From Oryza sativa Japonica Group (Eukaryota; Streptophyta; Magnoliopsida; Poales; Poaceae): a stretch of DNA of 64,000 nucleotides. The stretch covers positions 26,239,501-26,303,500 of the forward strand of contig NC_089041.1 in the NCBI RefSeq assembly GCF_034140825.1, in the 5' to 3' direction. The notes below the pieces were generated by a model. That model was not told where the DNA came from. It searched no databases and saw only the letters and a list, made by a program, of their open reading frames with translations. The position numbers were made by a program, and so were the translations under genes. Shown here piece by piece: positions 1 through 12,470 of the stretch (its first letter is position 1; each line of letters opens with the position of its first letter).

Positions 1-433
1 GGAGGCCCCGTCGCCGCGTCCGTCCTCCGCCGGCTGCTACACCTTCCTCCGCTCTGCGTCCCGCCGCGGCGGCGCCGGCGGTGGCGGAGGGTACCGGCGC
101 CTCGACTCCTCCTCCGCGGCGGGGGATGTGATTAGGGTGGAGGTGGGGACGACGAAGGGGGAGAGGAGCGTGTTCCACGTCGACCAGGCCGTGCTCGAGG
201 CCGGGCCGGTGCGGCGCCTCCTCGCGGCGGCCGGGCGGCGGACCCGCGGCGGCGCGGTGGCGGTCGCCGTGGACGTGCTGCTGTTCGAGCACCTGCTGTG
301 GCTGCAGGCGGCCGGAGACAAGGGGATGCTGGGCTACGACGACGACGAATCAGCCGCCGCCGACCTGTCGGAGATCGTCGACTTCTACTCGCAGGACGAC
401 GACGTCGACGACTCCGGCCACCGCGGGTTCTAG
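1..433 (+). CDS. SAUR-like auxin-responsive protein, 5' partial
   Basis: The frame is open from base 2 to the TAG at 431-433, giving 143 visible residues with no start codon inside the window, so the gene begins beyond the left edge. The core contains FHVDQAVLEAGPVRRLLAAAG and later FEHLLWLQAAGD, which match the SAUR domain arrangement of a hydrophobic VFHVD strand followed by an F/LEHLLW helix. A Gly/Arg/Ser-rich linker precedes it and an acidic tail (DDDESAAADL, SQDDDVDD) follows. SAUR proteins are small, usually intronless, auxin-induced proteins that commonly act on plasma-membrane PP2C-D phosphatases to promote expansion growth; this role is family knowledge. The acidic tail and spacing recall the SAUR76-79 type, which is a weaker inference. 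It is the only recognised gene on the + strand and converges on the hydroxylase gene to its right. Confidence 0.8.
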   Translation, partial: EAPSPRPSSAGCYTFLRSASRRGGAGGGGGYRRLDSSSAAGDVIRVEVGTTKGERSVFHVDQAVLEAGPVRRLLAAAGRRTRGGAVAVAVDVLLFEHLLWLQAAGDKGMLGYDDDESAAADLSEIVDFYSQDDDVDDSGHRGF

Positions 434-1297
434 CGCCAACTCGATCTCTCTCCCTCTCTAAAATCTCATCATTTAGCTATGTATATAGGATCATAATCCC
501 TCCCAAAATAGAAATAAGGTGGTGTTCTTCTACACATAAATTAATTACTTCACTTCTATGAGTTTACTATTGAGTTACAGCATCTGGGATTAAATCACAA
601 ATTCCAAATCTGGTTGTATGTGTTAAAGTTCTAATCAATATAGTAAATAATCAAAATACTGCAGCCTACTATGATTAATGAGATGATGAGATGCAAATGC
701 TGTAATATTTTGCTTTATCATCATTTCGGTGTAGTGTTCTCTTGATTTTTTTTTCTGCCGACGAAGAATTTGCCGGTAGAAATAGAAGAACACCTGGGGC
801 TCATCTCAGCTTCGCAGGTGAGCTGATGCTTTCTGCGATGACTCGTTGTTACTTACCACTCTCGTAGAGTCGTAGTAGTAATTAATTAATCTTAATAAAT
901 TGAGACGACGCGGGTCGACGTGCCAACTGCCGACGCGTGACGTGGCATCCAATGATGGCACAAATCACTCGCGGGGATCACATCGCCGTCGGTGTGATGT
1001 CGCCTTCGTCGCCCGCCGCCGCCGCCGCCTCTGCTTCTCCGGCGACGTCGCCGTCAGTCCACGGCGCCCCGCTCCGCTGCTGCTACTGGTTTTGGGCTTT
1101 TTTTGGGGGCTTCGTGGGTTGGAAGAAGCCTTGAGAATTTGAGATTTTGGGCCTCCAAATGCAACGAGCCAATTTGCATTTTGGCCCCTATTTTGGCCGC
1201 TAATAGCTAGAGGTCCCATGCTTTGCGTTTTAATCCCCCATTAAACCGTCTGCAACGATAAGAGATGGATGAGATTAGGGATGACAGTGATGTTGAT
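434..1297. other. Intergenic, SAUR 3' flank
   Basis: This stretch is AT-rich except for a GC-rich patch at about 900-1130. Short open frames in that patch have no recognisable domain. The first 100-200 bases after the stop are probably SAUR 3' UTR. No gene or clear repeat is seen. Confidence 0.5.
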
Positions 1298-1521
1298 TAG
1301 GGATGCAAGCGGGCTAACACGCAAGCTCGCTTATAAGCAAAATTAGCGGGTACTCACCAACTGACTTGTGAGTTACCTACTAATTTAATCTAAAAATAGG
1401 TTTATGGGTTAACCCACTTGCATCCCGAGGCATGGTAAGTCAGGCCACGGCGCGAAAACCCATGGGTTATCACTTATTTAACCTTTAAGTGAGCTCGTGG
1501 GTCGACCCGCTTGCATCCCTA
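1298..1521. repeat. MITE-like element with 16-bp terminal inverted repeats
   Basis: The left end reads TAGGGATGCAAGCGGG and the right end CCCGCTTGCATCCCTA, an exact 16-bp inverted repeat enclosing about 190 bp with further imperfect symmetry. The flanks (gttgat and atgatgat) are only loosely alike, so the target duplication is unclear. The size, symmetry and lack of coding capacity fit a non-autonomous DNA element, possibly of hAT type. Confidence 0.65.
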
Positions 1522-2305
1522 ATGATGATGTACTGTCCAAGGGCCTATACTCCTTCAGAAGGGAGTAGTGGTAGCCGTGAGTACTGAATCTATATGCAAG
1601 AAAATAATGATTGGACATGATAATTATCTTTAATTAAAATCCTGTTGCAAAACACAAATCTTATGATAGGAAACACAAACATTCTCAAGCCTCAAGTGAA
1701 ATGAACTCCAGATCAACCAATATGTAACCCAACATGCAAGCTTAAGCTTCAGGAGGTCTTTGGTTTTCAACAGCTGTAAAAGCTACACTTAGAAATGGAA
1801 ACATGAGTACCATCAAAGTTGATCTGTAATTGATCAAACAAACTACTATACAGTAGTAGATAAAGATTGGTTTGAACTTTGAAGTTACCAACCATGCCCA
1901 GATATTCAGTTACATAAATAATTGGGGGTACATACAGAAGTGTGATTCCAAATACACTATCTGCACAGCAATGTAAATGCCAGCTCTGCACAAAAAATAG
2001 CCATGACAAGGAGAAAAGCCATCAAGACAAACCATACAGTACCACACACATTCCAGGTGACCGATCTAACTAGATTAACAGCAGGTGTAAGAACAAGCAT
2101 CGCGCAAGAGCTTCAGTGTCTTCCCAAATCCCGACTAGCGTATTGCTTCCAGCAAGACGCGAAAAAGAAAATCTGGGAGTACTTGAACAGCTTCAACATC
2201 TTCGAAGTTAGATTGGTCCCTATGAGGTTCTAAACATATGAAAGGGAGGTAGAGCATTGTATCTCACTGAGTTGCTGGAGTTCTATACACTTCCATCGGT
2301 TCAAG
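1522..2305. other. Probable 3' UTR and flank of the hydroxylase gene
   Basis: This AT-rich stretch lies immediately downstream of the - strand hydroxylase stop. Open frames on both strands (about 60-80 codons) have no family resemblance. Part of it is likely the transcribed 3' UTR, but no poly(A) signal was assigned. Confidence 0.4.
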
Positions 2306-4394
2306 CTAGTCTCGCAGTGGTCTTGCTTCAAAACCGCCTTCCTTCCGTCTTACTAAGTTGTAGGGCATGTGGGTCCCCAGTATTCTGTCCCAGATTGAGA
2401 AAAAAGGCTGAGAGTAATTGTACTTTGAGCCTTGAAGCTGATGGTGGACATCATGATAGGCAGTATTGTTTTGGAACAAGGACTGGAAGATGTTATACGG
2501 TAACCAAAGTCCACAGTGATCATCAACTGTCTTGAGGACAGCAAAACAGAAGAAGAACACGGAAGTCCTTGGTGTCATGCCAGAGACCAAGAAGGAGATA
2601 GCACCACCCACGGTGTCCAGAAGGAGTCCCTCCAATGGATGGTTGTAGAGAGCCCCAATGGCGTAGGGAACTATCAGCCGATGATGTTGTGAATGGATAT
2701 GCCGATAGAGGAATTTGTTCTGGTGCATGTAGCGGTGCACAAAATACTGCCATGAATCCATGACAAGCATTGCAACCAAAAACTGGAAAGCTTGAATGAT
2801 GATAGGTGGCTGAACTACAACTGCTGAACTATCTGAAGTAACCTGCAAATAATTCATAACTGGGTAAGAAAGGGTGGATGATGGATAAGTTACCCATTGA
2901 AAAACAAACCACAGCTTTAGCTTATTGAAACTCCTCAACATCCTAAGAAAATAGCGCTAATGTAATATAAACACAAGCACAATGACATTACACAGTGCAT
3001 AGGGAAATGGGAGGTAGGCTATAGAAGTCAGTTTCTCCCAATCTGTAACATCACATGGTAATATGTACATGGCCTAGGGCTTAATTACAACAAAAACAAA
3101 AAAAAAGGTGCACACCTATACATACAATAGGTGTTGTATATATGACACAAAATATAACCTCCAGGCTCTCATGATGCCAGGGACCTGAATCGGGCAGTAC
3201 TCAACAGGCGTTAACTTATTTTGCAGCAGGAACAGCTTGCAGTTTTGGTGGTGCTGGATGCCAGGCCAGAGCGACGCCTACGGCTTATAGGGATCCAGCC
3301 CTAGGATCAAAGGGCCACGTAAGTTTCATTATGAAATTAGAGAACAGGCCAAATATTTGTGAGCACTGAAAAATGAAGGGGCATGCTGGCTGTTAAATCG
3401 CACCACAACAAGACAGCGATGGGTACAGCTCTCAGGAGTATCAAGTGTAGTCCCTTAACTAAAGGGTTCATTAACAAAGAGTTGTCTAACACGAATTCTG
3501 TAATTCAATTTCAGGACATATTGTTCAATGGCTTTATTATGCACAACGCGAAAACCAAGAAATGTTGTATGCAGGTAAAATAGCTAAGAGCCTACAAGCC
3601 AAATGACCACCCTAAGGATATTCCGGAGATTGCGCACAAACACCATAATGTGCTGCTGTCCATTAGTCAAGCTTCAGAAGTCATGGAACATATACGCACA
3701 CCATAGGAAGGATAGCTGAGATAATGTCTGCAAATGAACTGCCCATGCACAAAATTGCCTGGAAATAAAATTTACTATATCATCTACCAGTAAATGTGCA
3801 AAAGAGTATTTCTCTTTGACATGCCTACAGCTCTGGCAAATCCTAGAACACGCATCTAAACAGTGGAATATCATCAATTTTCCTAATCTAAGAATCAAAA
3901 CCAGAAAGACAGCAAAACAACGGTTTTCCACTAAAGATAGTAATGGTAGCAAGGAGCCCAATGGGTTGCAAACCAATTCAATGAATGGCTCGACCTAGAT
4001 AAAAAAAAATGCGTGAAATTCCAACACTGATCATTGCTGTGTTATATCTGAAACTTCTAAAATCAGTTTCATCTCCACGGCAGCGTCATTCGAATTAGAA
4101 GCTGAAACATCACCACACAACATCCCTTACCATGAAGAGGATCATGGCGACGATGGCCTGCACGAGCTGCTGCAGGAGCACGCCGCGGACGACGGCGGGG
4201 AGGGCGACGAGGTTCTTCTCCTCCTCCTCCGCCCGCGTGTGGAGCCTGTACCGCTCCAGCGGCCGCCGGTGCAGCACCAGCTGGTAGCCGCCGGCGTACA
4301 CCCAGTACAGCGCGATGGGCGCGAACGTCCCCATCGTCTCGTCGCTCACATACCCTTCCCACGGCACCATCTCCTCGTCTACCACCGGAAGCAC
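2306..4394 (-). CDS. SBH: Sphinganine C4-hydroxylase (fatty acid hydroxylase superfamily)
   Basis: Two exons, 4394-4131 and 2842-2306, join in phase 0 (donor GTAAGG, acceptor TTGCAG) into a 266-residue protein, close to the roughly 260 of plant homologues. It hydroxylates C4 of the sphingoid base in the ER membrane, giving the trihydroxy (phytosphingosine-type) bases of plant sphingolipids. The three His boxes of the di-iron hydroxylases are present in exon 2: HRYMH, HSQHH and HDVHH, followed by the family ending GGFEARP. Exon 1 holds the N-terminal membrane region, including SDETMGTFAPIALYW and AEEEEKNLV. Hydrophobic segments around LVAMLVMDSW and GAISFLVSGM fit membrane insertion. The first ATG (4394) was used; a second Met eight codons on (MVPWEGYVSDE) is also possible. 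The single intron is about 1.3 kb. No break is seen. Confidence 0.93.
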
Positions 4395-6855
4395 CGCCGG
4401 CAGCTACCAAGATTGGAATTAGACGGCGCTCCGGGGTATCAACCACAAGCCCCTTGTGCCGGATTGAGGTTTTCTCGCCGCCTCCACGCAGATCTAGGGG
4501 ACAGGAACAGGGTCGTGTGCTCCTGTTCTTGGGGAGAATTGGGGGATTTTTGTTGGGACAACCAAACAAAAATTGCAGAATCGAGGAGAGTACAAGAGAT
4601 TTTTCCTTTTTCTTTTCTGATTTTTTTCCAGGAGAATGCGAAGGAAGACTGGAAGAGATGGATGATGAATCGATGGTTTGGAAGCAGATTCAAGAGCAAA
4701 TCCCAATCAAAAGGTAGGGCTTCATCTCACCTCCTTCCCCTTTATTGCTTGCGGATATTCCTTGTTAATTAGGGAGGAACATTTTTGCTCCCAATAATTA
4801 ACATTGTGGGCTTTTTTTTCCCTAAAGAAAGTAACCGGAGGAAGAGATGTGTAATTCCTTTTCTTTTATTATTTATATTAGTATTATTACACAAAAAATC
4901 ATGTTCTATTAACTTGTTGAGTGAAATTGTTTAGAATTTCACCACCACGTCAAATGTGCTTCCTACGAAAACAACAATTAGTACGTTGATTAGTTAGACG
5001 GTACCAAACATATTATATGATCCTATTATCTTTTATAAGTTTTTTATTTCTTCTTTGAAGTTTTAGCCAGATTCTATTCTATTAGAGCAAGTATAATACT
5101 AGAAGATTATGAACTAGCTATAAGTATAATGGTATTTTTCGCCAATCAACAAGAAGCTGGTCGACTGAGGTGACACCACCAAAGTGATATGGTAAAATCA
5201 CACAAGCATAAATAAATAAACAAGTATTTGCTCCGTTTTTTATATTATAAATCACTTTATTTTTTTTAGTTAAACTTTTTTATGCTTGTAAAGAAATATA
5301 GTAATATTTCCAAAAAAAAATAAACATATTACCAAAATATATGCAATGTTATATTTAATGAAACTAATTTAGTATTATAGATGTTGCTAATTTTTTCTAT
5401 AAACTTGATCAAAACTAAATAAATTTAACTAAAATAAAACTTGAAAAGGCTTGTACTCGTAACATACAAAGCACTACTCCTGGTGGCAATAAAGGCACAT
5501 GTGACAGTGGTGGCAACAATGGCACAAGTAACTTCAGACATAGTTTAGGAGACTCTAAATTGTGGTTTAGCCATGTAATCCTCCTATTAGCTTCTTACGC
5601 AGTTCTTTCTCTTTATAGTTCAAATCAATCCAGCCTCTACATCCAAAATTAACCTTCTACGCAATTGACAAAATAGATTTATAGCAACTCAACTGCTCCA
5701 GAACTGTATTTATGTCGAAGGATCACATGAGCTGTAAGATCATTACCAATGCTTTAACTAGTAAGAGTCACTTGAATTAAGAGGAGAAAGGAAGGCCTGG
5801 ATCACATGCAAGAGCCACCGATACGCTAAATCAAATGCATGGTAAGAGAGGGATGCTACCTGTTGATTTTTTTATAAAAAAGTAATTAGTCTATTTATTG
5901 AAATAGTACTGTGTGCCTTGGAGGAGTTGATCTTGTACTAAAGATGATGTGAATGATAAATAGACACTATACCAATTATGTCTACACTAGGACTGCCCTA
6001 ACTTCCAATCTTCCATGATCTCAGGGGACATCGACAGGTTAAAGTCAGCTGGCAGATGAAACTGATCGAAATAAGGAGCATTACAGGAATATATCTCGCC
6101 AAGCAAGCGGTAAACAATAAGAGATCTACACGCAGTGGCCGTCATGTTTCGCAAGCCAAATAATTAAAAGAGAACATGCTGGAACAGCCCGTTTCGCCAA
6201 TCAGCTGCTCGCAATATGACAAAGCATTGTCACATGCAACGGAAAAGCGATGTTCCGTACATCCTTCTAGTTTGTTGGATACTTGCTGTAATACAGATCA
6301 TCGCCTCCGTTGCAGATAAGATTCGTGTGTGTATTTATAATGACAAATATATTACAGATAACATTGCGACAATCGCATCAACAGCCAAGTCATCTCTATG
6401 CGATTCGATACAATAATAATCGTCGAACCATTAATACCTTTTCCAAGTCGCCCTCACGTTCTTCGTCATAAAAAAAAATGAATTTGGTATTGGTGATCTC
6501 AATATAATGGCTAATAGCAATCATAACTGGGACACTTGTAGCATGTGAATCATCTTTCATCTTTCTGAAGATAAGCAAAGCATCTTTCCATGTGTTCAAC
6601 TGCTGTGTTCATCGGTGACTCACCATATATATAGCAACAGGAAGATCAGACAAAGATCACAATTACAAGGCTAACTTGACAGAAGGAAAATCTGTCCGTC
6701 TACATTTTGATTGCATTGAAACGTTCATGGGAACAGCCAATCATCTATGGGCATCATAGCTAGCAAAATAACACGCAGTAAAAGTGACTGCTTCTCAAAA
6801 TTCTCATAGCTCATACCTCCTTCCAGGTTTGCAGAACGTGACCACTACAATATAC
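4395..6855. other. Intergenic: hydroxylase 5' region and GTPase 3' flank
   Basis: The right neighbour of the hydroxylase start (4395 to about 4770) is probably its promoter and 5' UTR. From about 4850 the sequence is AT-rich. A stretch beginning near 5231 (gctccgttttttatatt) resembles one end of a Stowaway-like MITE, but no convincing opposite end was found. The remainder to 6855 holds no recognised gene; the last few hundred bases are probably 3' UTR of the GTPase gene. Confidence 0.45.
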
Positions 6856-9800
6856 CTAAACTTTCTTGATGATCTGGACAACGTCCTCATCCTCAAGCTC
6901 ATGTTCCTGCACAAAGCCTCCCAAATTAATATTAGGAGATATCCCCTAAAAAAAGATAGATCATGGCAGCGAAACATGGTAGTAGTTGAAGAATGCCTAC
7001 CTTGCCAACTCTCTGAGGCTTATGCTTCACGCTAGAACCCCACACCAATGCACTGCAGGTTTTGTGAGCAGTTAGCCACACAGATGGATAACAGGGACAA
7101 AAATATTCAGACAAGATACAAATGAAGATACTCACTATTTAAATTGTTTCACCATGTCCTTGTGGATTCTGTTGCAGAAGTCTTCCACTGTTTTCTTCTT
7201 AGAGGATACGATTACAGGGTCCTCATAATCTGGGTTTAAACCTTTCGGTTTTGTGTATATCCTAACCAAATCCAGGTATTCCCAGATCATCTCTAGAAGA
7301 CCATCGAGATTCCACTCAAGATGAGCACTGTGGACAAATAAAAGGAAAGGGAGAGTCTGCTTTACTTGTTGGAGCAAAATGAATGGAATAAAGCACAACA
7401 AAAGATGTCAATTAAATTCTCACCTAATTGGGCAGTAGTGGGGAAGTTTATCCAAGATTTCCAGCTCTTCAAGTGTTATCTGATCAATCTTATTAACAAC
7501 ATAGATGCAAGGCATGTAAATTCTGCTTCCCTCAATCACATCTATGAGATCATCTGCTGTTGCATCATATCTAAGGGAGACATCAGCATTGTGTATCCTG
7601 TACTCACTGCAGATTGCTTTTACTGTTTCAAGATCCAAGTTTGTGTTCGTCACAGTTGATGTAAAATTGATGCCACCCTTGTCCTTTCTTCTAAATGTCA
7701 AATTGGGGGGTGTCTTGTTCAACCTATCATTTGATACAGGGTTCATGAAGATTAAACATCAGCCTTCTTTCAGCAGGGAAGATAGCATGGCCTAAAAGAA
7801 CTCTTGAGAGTGAAATGAACTTGTAGTGAGCAAGAGTGGACATAGCATCTTGACTTCTTGAGTTTCCCATGATCCAGTAGGCGCAGTTACTCTTCATAAA
7901 ATTGGATGAATGACATACCGACGAAAACTAAGATGAATGGTGTCATATAAATTTGTTTGATTCTATTTGTGCTCATGGTGACAGAGGCGAGCAGAAAAGA
8001 ATGAAAAAACAAAAGCTATTTAGGCTTGAGTTCGGGAGGCAAGATTCCCAACATTGCCTCCCAGCACGGAAAACTAAGTGAAGGATTATTAGCACATAAT
8101 TAATTGAGTTTCAGCTTAAAAATGCTTTAAAAATAGATTAATATGATTTTTTAAAGCAACTTTCCTACATATTTTTCTTTTGCAAAGAACACACCGTTTA
8201 GCAGTTCGAGAAACGTGCGCGCTGAAAACGAGAGAGTAAAGTTGGGAACTCTCACCGCCGAACGCACCCTTAGCAAGTTTTGTATAGTATGGCAAACACC
8301 GCTGAAACATCTTCTACCCAAAAGAAAGTCAAAACATACCTAATGCCAAATCCCTCAAGCTCCTTCTCAATAAGCCGCTTGTGGGTTATTGGCTTAATGG
8401 CATCAAGAACAATCAGAATGACATTGCATGTCCTTGCTGTGCTGATAACCTGAAAAACATGTAAGCTATCTATCAGACTAGAAGGGAAAACAGCATAACT
8501 TCCTGACAAACAACAAAAATATGCTTAATTATTGCATATAATATTACTATTTGATATAGGGAGAGAAGTCCTTGGGTTCGATGTGAGGATATCTAAAGCA
8601 TGTGAGACTTGTCTCCTAAAAAAATACTGATTTTTTCTTAGTGAAACACAGTGTCATTAAATTAAAAGGATAAATAGAACCTTGCTGCCACATTGTTAGG
8701 CGTGCAAAAGTTAGATAACTTCAACATGCATGGTACAGATAATGTTCACTTAAATTGCAGTATTGCATGTTCAAGATGAAAAGCTCATTCAGCCTTCAAA
8801 ACATTCAAGAGCATATCTAACAACTAGTCTGATTTCCATCACATATACATTTAAGGAAGTTCTGCATTGTTAACCAGAAAGTGGAAATCACATACCAATT
8901 GATAAAATGTTACTATTATACAGAACATATTTCCCTCTTTTTAAACAAATATTATCATGAGAAGTGACAGTGCACTTCTGTGAGTACATGCAGCTGCCTA
9001 GATGATTTATACAAGAGACAAGTGCTGAAGTAGTCAGGTGATTCCTATAAAGGTTGCATAAGAAATCTTGCAAACAATAAATTGTTCATATATACCATAT
9101 GACTCATGGCAATTTTAAACAAAGAGAGTCAGAAAAACAAATGTTTACACAGTGCAAAAGAATATACAAATCCAATAGCATTAGTACCAATTCAAAACTG
9201 TGAGAGCAGGACATATTACCTGCCTTCCTCTACCCTTTCCATCTTTAGCACCCTCAATGATTCCTGGAAGATCTAAAAGCTGAAAAAGAAAGGCTAGTTA
9301 TCAACCAAGAGCGGATAAACTCAGGCATGTATCTTACTTTATGAGAGTAAATAATTACCTGGATTTTAGCCCCTTTGTACATTATAACTCCAGGAATACA
9401 TGTTAAAGTTGTGAATTCGTAGGCTGCAACCTGTTGAATCAACAACAGGGACAGGTTCATAAGACCACGCCATTATAGCATACAAACTCGGCAATAGTTG
9501 TAGGAAAAACCGACTTGGCCACTTGGAATATCCAACTATGAAAACTACTTAAACATATCCATGAAATTGATGAATAAAAGACGGACACAGTAGAGGCATA
9601 AAAATGTGTGTGTGCGTTTATCTAATACAAAGGGTGCTCAACTAAGTGGGGGAAGATCCTCGTAAATGAATATGTAGATAGCATTCGTACAGCACCTCTG
9701 AAAATGTTCCTGTCAGCTTGTTCAACAATGTTGATTTTCCAACTGAAGGAAAGCCCACCAAACCAACACGTGCATCTCCACTTTTTGTCACATCAAATCC

Positions 9801-11550
9801 CTCGCCAGCACCGCCACCACCACCTTTGGATGTAGGAGTCAGCAACTCACGGCGTAATTTTGCAAGTTTAGCCTGATAAGAGGAAAACAGTTAGGAAAAA
9901 GACAATAATTTGTAGAAGTGGCAGATTAAACTAAACAAAAAGTACACAGGTTCTAGTAGCAAGAATATGTGAAATTAACACAGAGAACAATGAAATAATT
10001 TGTCTAGGTCCTGAGGATGGAACTTATGACCATCCTTTCAAGCACTTTTTACCTTAAATGCAAACTCTTACCAAAGTGACACATATTATTGTGGAATGGA
10101 ATAGAACCTGATACAGCAGTTTTATACTAAGGTTCATGCGCAGGGAAAGGTAAGATAACCATGCTACTGATTTAATTGAACTAACGGAATTCAGCAGATG
10201 CATACGTTTGATCATGAAGTAGGCAAGATATACTCAGAAGCATGAAGGCATAACTTATTGTGAACCAGAAATAGCTAATCTGCCTATGGGCCAATTTCTT
10301 AGGATTTTAATACAACAGCAGACATACTACTAGCATTTTAAATTAAAGATGGACGGAGTTCACATTACCTTCAGAAGACCAAGATGGTGTGCAGTGGCCT
10401 TGTTCTTCTGCGTCCTTGCCATCTATCAAGTCAAAGAAAAGCCACGAACATCAGCAAAGGGATTAGAAAGTGGAAGCATCAGCTGTTTCGTTTACTATTA
10501 GAGATGTTCCTATCCATTTTTCCAGTTATTCAATTCTCGGTTTCTCAAATGGCATAACAGTTATGGTAGTGTTGCTCATGATAAAAAAAATGTTACTGTT
10601 GCTAATTATGAACCAAGATAACAACTATATGTATAACTAGAAAGGTACTATGGTACTAAATCATCACCATGCAAATGCAAGATGCAACTAAAGCAATCTA
10701 TGCACTTGCACCTGCAGTATGCAGCCTTTGACAAAAGACCACTGAATCACAACAGAAAAATGACTCATGAAATATCATCGATTTCCCGTACTCTTACCAT
10801 TATTGACCACACAAAACATTCAATACCCTAGTCCTAGCTACATTCCAACAACAGTTACAGAATCTCTGAATTCTCAATCATAACTAATGAAGAAACAGAT
10901 ATACAGGGTTCCACCATCATATTCAAATTGACGACACAACAACCTCCAACATTTCAAATCACTAATACCCTCAAAATGTGTCTATTAGATCCAGCAATAC
11001 TCCAAATTACAACCAATAATAAGACAAAAAAAATCCCAAAACCATATGAATATAAACTAGGTAAGAAAATGATATTAGCCCAGCCTCGAGACTGGAATGC
11101 TGCCCCAAGTCTAACTTATCTCCGACCTTCACCAAGCACAAGTGTATGAACAGTAACATTTCATTGAATTAGAGCAGCTCAAAGCCACAAGCCCACTACA
11201 TCGCATGCCGCTCGCAGTTAAAACCTAACAGTTCTGAACTAATACTAAAAAAAAAAATCATGACATGCTGCTTCCAACCCACGAGCCATAGCTTCCCTGA
11301 CCTAATCTACCGTCCAAACCACCAAAACTAGCACACATCACGCCATCACAAAGCAGCATCAAACCAATTCAGCTCGAGACGAAGCAACCAAAACCGCAAC
11401 CCCAACCACTACTACCCTCGAGAGCAGCAAATCTATCCGCGACAGCTACGGATCGTCGGAGGGCGGCGGGGCGGGGCACGCCGGCCCTAGAGAAGGGGAG
11501 CTCGTTACCTCGTCCTCGATGTCCTTGATCTTCTGCATGACGGTCGCCAT
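6856..11550 (-). CDS. DRG: DRG-family GTPase (human DRG1-type, Obg/DRG superfamily)
   Basis: Ten exons were traced with consistent phase: 11550-11509, 10422-10369, 9872-9696, 9430-9359, 9279-9220, 8449-8340, 7723-7424, 7327-7136, 7052-7001 and 6906-6856. Together they encode 369 residues, the length expected for eukaryotic DRG1. The order is an N-terminal helical region, a GGGGG linker, the G1 loop GFPSVGKST (about 72-80), the switch TTLTCIPG, G3 DLPG (118-121), G4 NKID (249-252), G5 near SAH, and a C-terminal TGS domain from about VRIYTKPKG to the end QIIKKV. DRG proteins are cytosolic GTPases that associate with ribosomes through DFRP partners and support translation. The exon 3 donor (GAG/GTGCTG) is weak but the joined protein is exact there. 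Intron 6 carries a MITE. The promoter has several TGGGCY motifs and a tRNA-Trp gene lies upstream. The closest plant relative by memory is the Arabidopsis DRG3 class. Confidence 0.95.
8023..8269. repeat. Tourist-like MITE in GTPase intron 6
   Basis: The left end is GGCTTGAGTTCGG and the right end CCGAACGCACCC, imperfect inverted repeats, each flanked by TTA (8020-8022 and 8270-8272). A 3-bp TTA duplication is the mark of PIF/Harbinger (Tourist) MITEs. The interior is AT-rich and non-coding. A related fragment is at about 52910-53314. Confidence 0.6.
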
Positions 11551-11860
11551 GGCTGCGGCTCGCGGAGGAGGAGGCCCGCCCGAGCAATCGAAGGTTCTAG
11601 AAGGCTCGCCTGGGGATTCGCCGGTGCGGAAGAGAGGAGACGGAGGTGGGGAGGAAGAGAGGAGAGGCGGAGAAGGTTCGAGAAGTGGGTTAAGGGTTTT
11701 GGTCTGGAGGCGGTCGATGTGGTGGGCCTCCTGGGCTTTATACAGAATAGACCTCAGGTTGTCGGCTTCCTGGGCTTTGTGAATAATGGGCCTTCAATGG
11801 AATATAAGGTAAAATTGGACCTTTATTGGGCCTCTATAAAATTGGGCCCAAAAAGAGTTA
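11551..11860 (-). promoter_or_regulatory. GTPase promoter with clustered site II (TGGGCY) motifs
   Basis: Six copies of TGGGCC or TGGGCT lie between 11723 and 11850, within about 300 bp of the GTPase start codon. Site II motifs of this form are known from promoters of plant translation and proliferation genes. The first 100-150 bases are probably 5' UTR, rich in GA. Confidence 0.5.
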
Positions 11861-11906
11861 ATACGGAACAGAAAGAAAAAAAAGGGATCCGAAAGGATCG
11901 GGGTAT

Positions 11907-11978
11907 TGAACCCGACGTGAATCGAACACGCAACCTTCTGATCTGGAGTCAGACGCGCTACCATTGCGCCACGGATCC
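11907..11978 (-). tRNA. trnW-CCA: tRNA-Trp (anticodon CCA)
   Basis: The - strand folds into a 72-base cloverleaf. The acceptor stem GGATCCG pairs with CGGGTTC (with wobble pairs) and A is the discriminator. The D arm is GCGC/GCGC, the anticodon arm TCTGA-CTCCAGA-TCAGA carries CCA, and the T arm is GCGTG-TTCGATT-CACGT. There is no intron and no encoded CCA tail. It lies about 360 bp upstream of the GTPase start codon on the same strand. Confidence 0.95.
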
Positions 11979-12470
11979 TGTTGGTACCAAAGAGGACATA
12001 AAAATAATCCTAAACGGAGAATACATTTGTGAATTTCAAATTTCAAAATTTAGGTTTAAAAATTGAACTTTAGCGATCACACGGGAAACACATAATAAGA
12101 ACGTTTTCAACACCCCAGAATAGCTACTGGCATCCCCAATCTCCAGCACACTGCCTCACTCGTCGGACAACTTCATCTTCTTGGTCGACGGCAAGAGATA
12201 AAGAGATTTTAGAATCTGGGATAGTTCATGTTCAACACCAAACCACTGGCACTCAGGATAGAGATTTCAGAATCTGTGATGGCACTCAAGATGGAGATTT
12301 CAGAATTTGTGATCACACAAGTACACAACAGGAAGCGCTCCCGGAAGGATCATGACAAGATTTTAAGACGTCCAAATTCCACCGATCATTGAGGTAACGC
12401 TGCACCTTCAAGTTTCTCTTCTTTTTTTCCCCTTTCATTTCAGTTAGTACAACAGATTGTCTCAAATCAT
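11979..12470. other. Intergenic, 3' side of gene A
   Basis: No gene is seen. A short direct repeat built around gatttcagaat-tgtgat occurs two to three times at about 12205-12320. T-rich tracts follow at 12418-12440. Confidence 0.4.

Noticed and set aside
2003-2233. + strand 76-codon frame in the hydroxylase 3' flank
   Set aside because: It lies in probable 3' UTR of the opposite-strand gene and has no family resemblance.
5231-5470. Stowaway-like MITE in the hydroxylase upstream region
   Set aside because: Only one end resembles the family; no inverted partner or TA pair could be placed.
8555-8640. Possible SINE with a GGGTTCGA B-box-like motif
   Set aside because: No matching A box, tail or target duplication was found.
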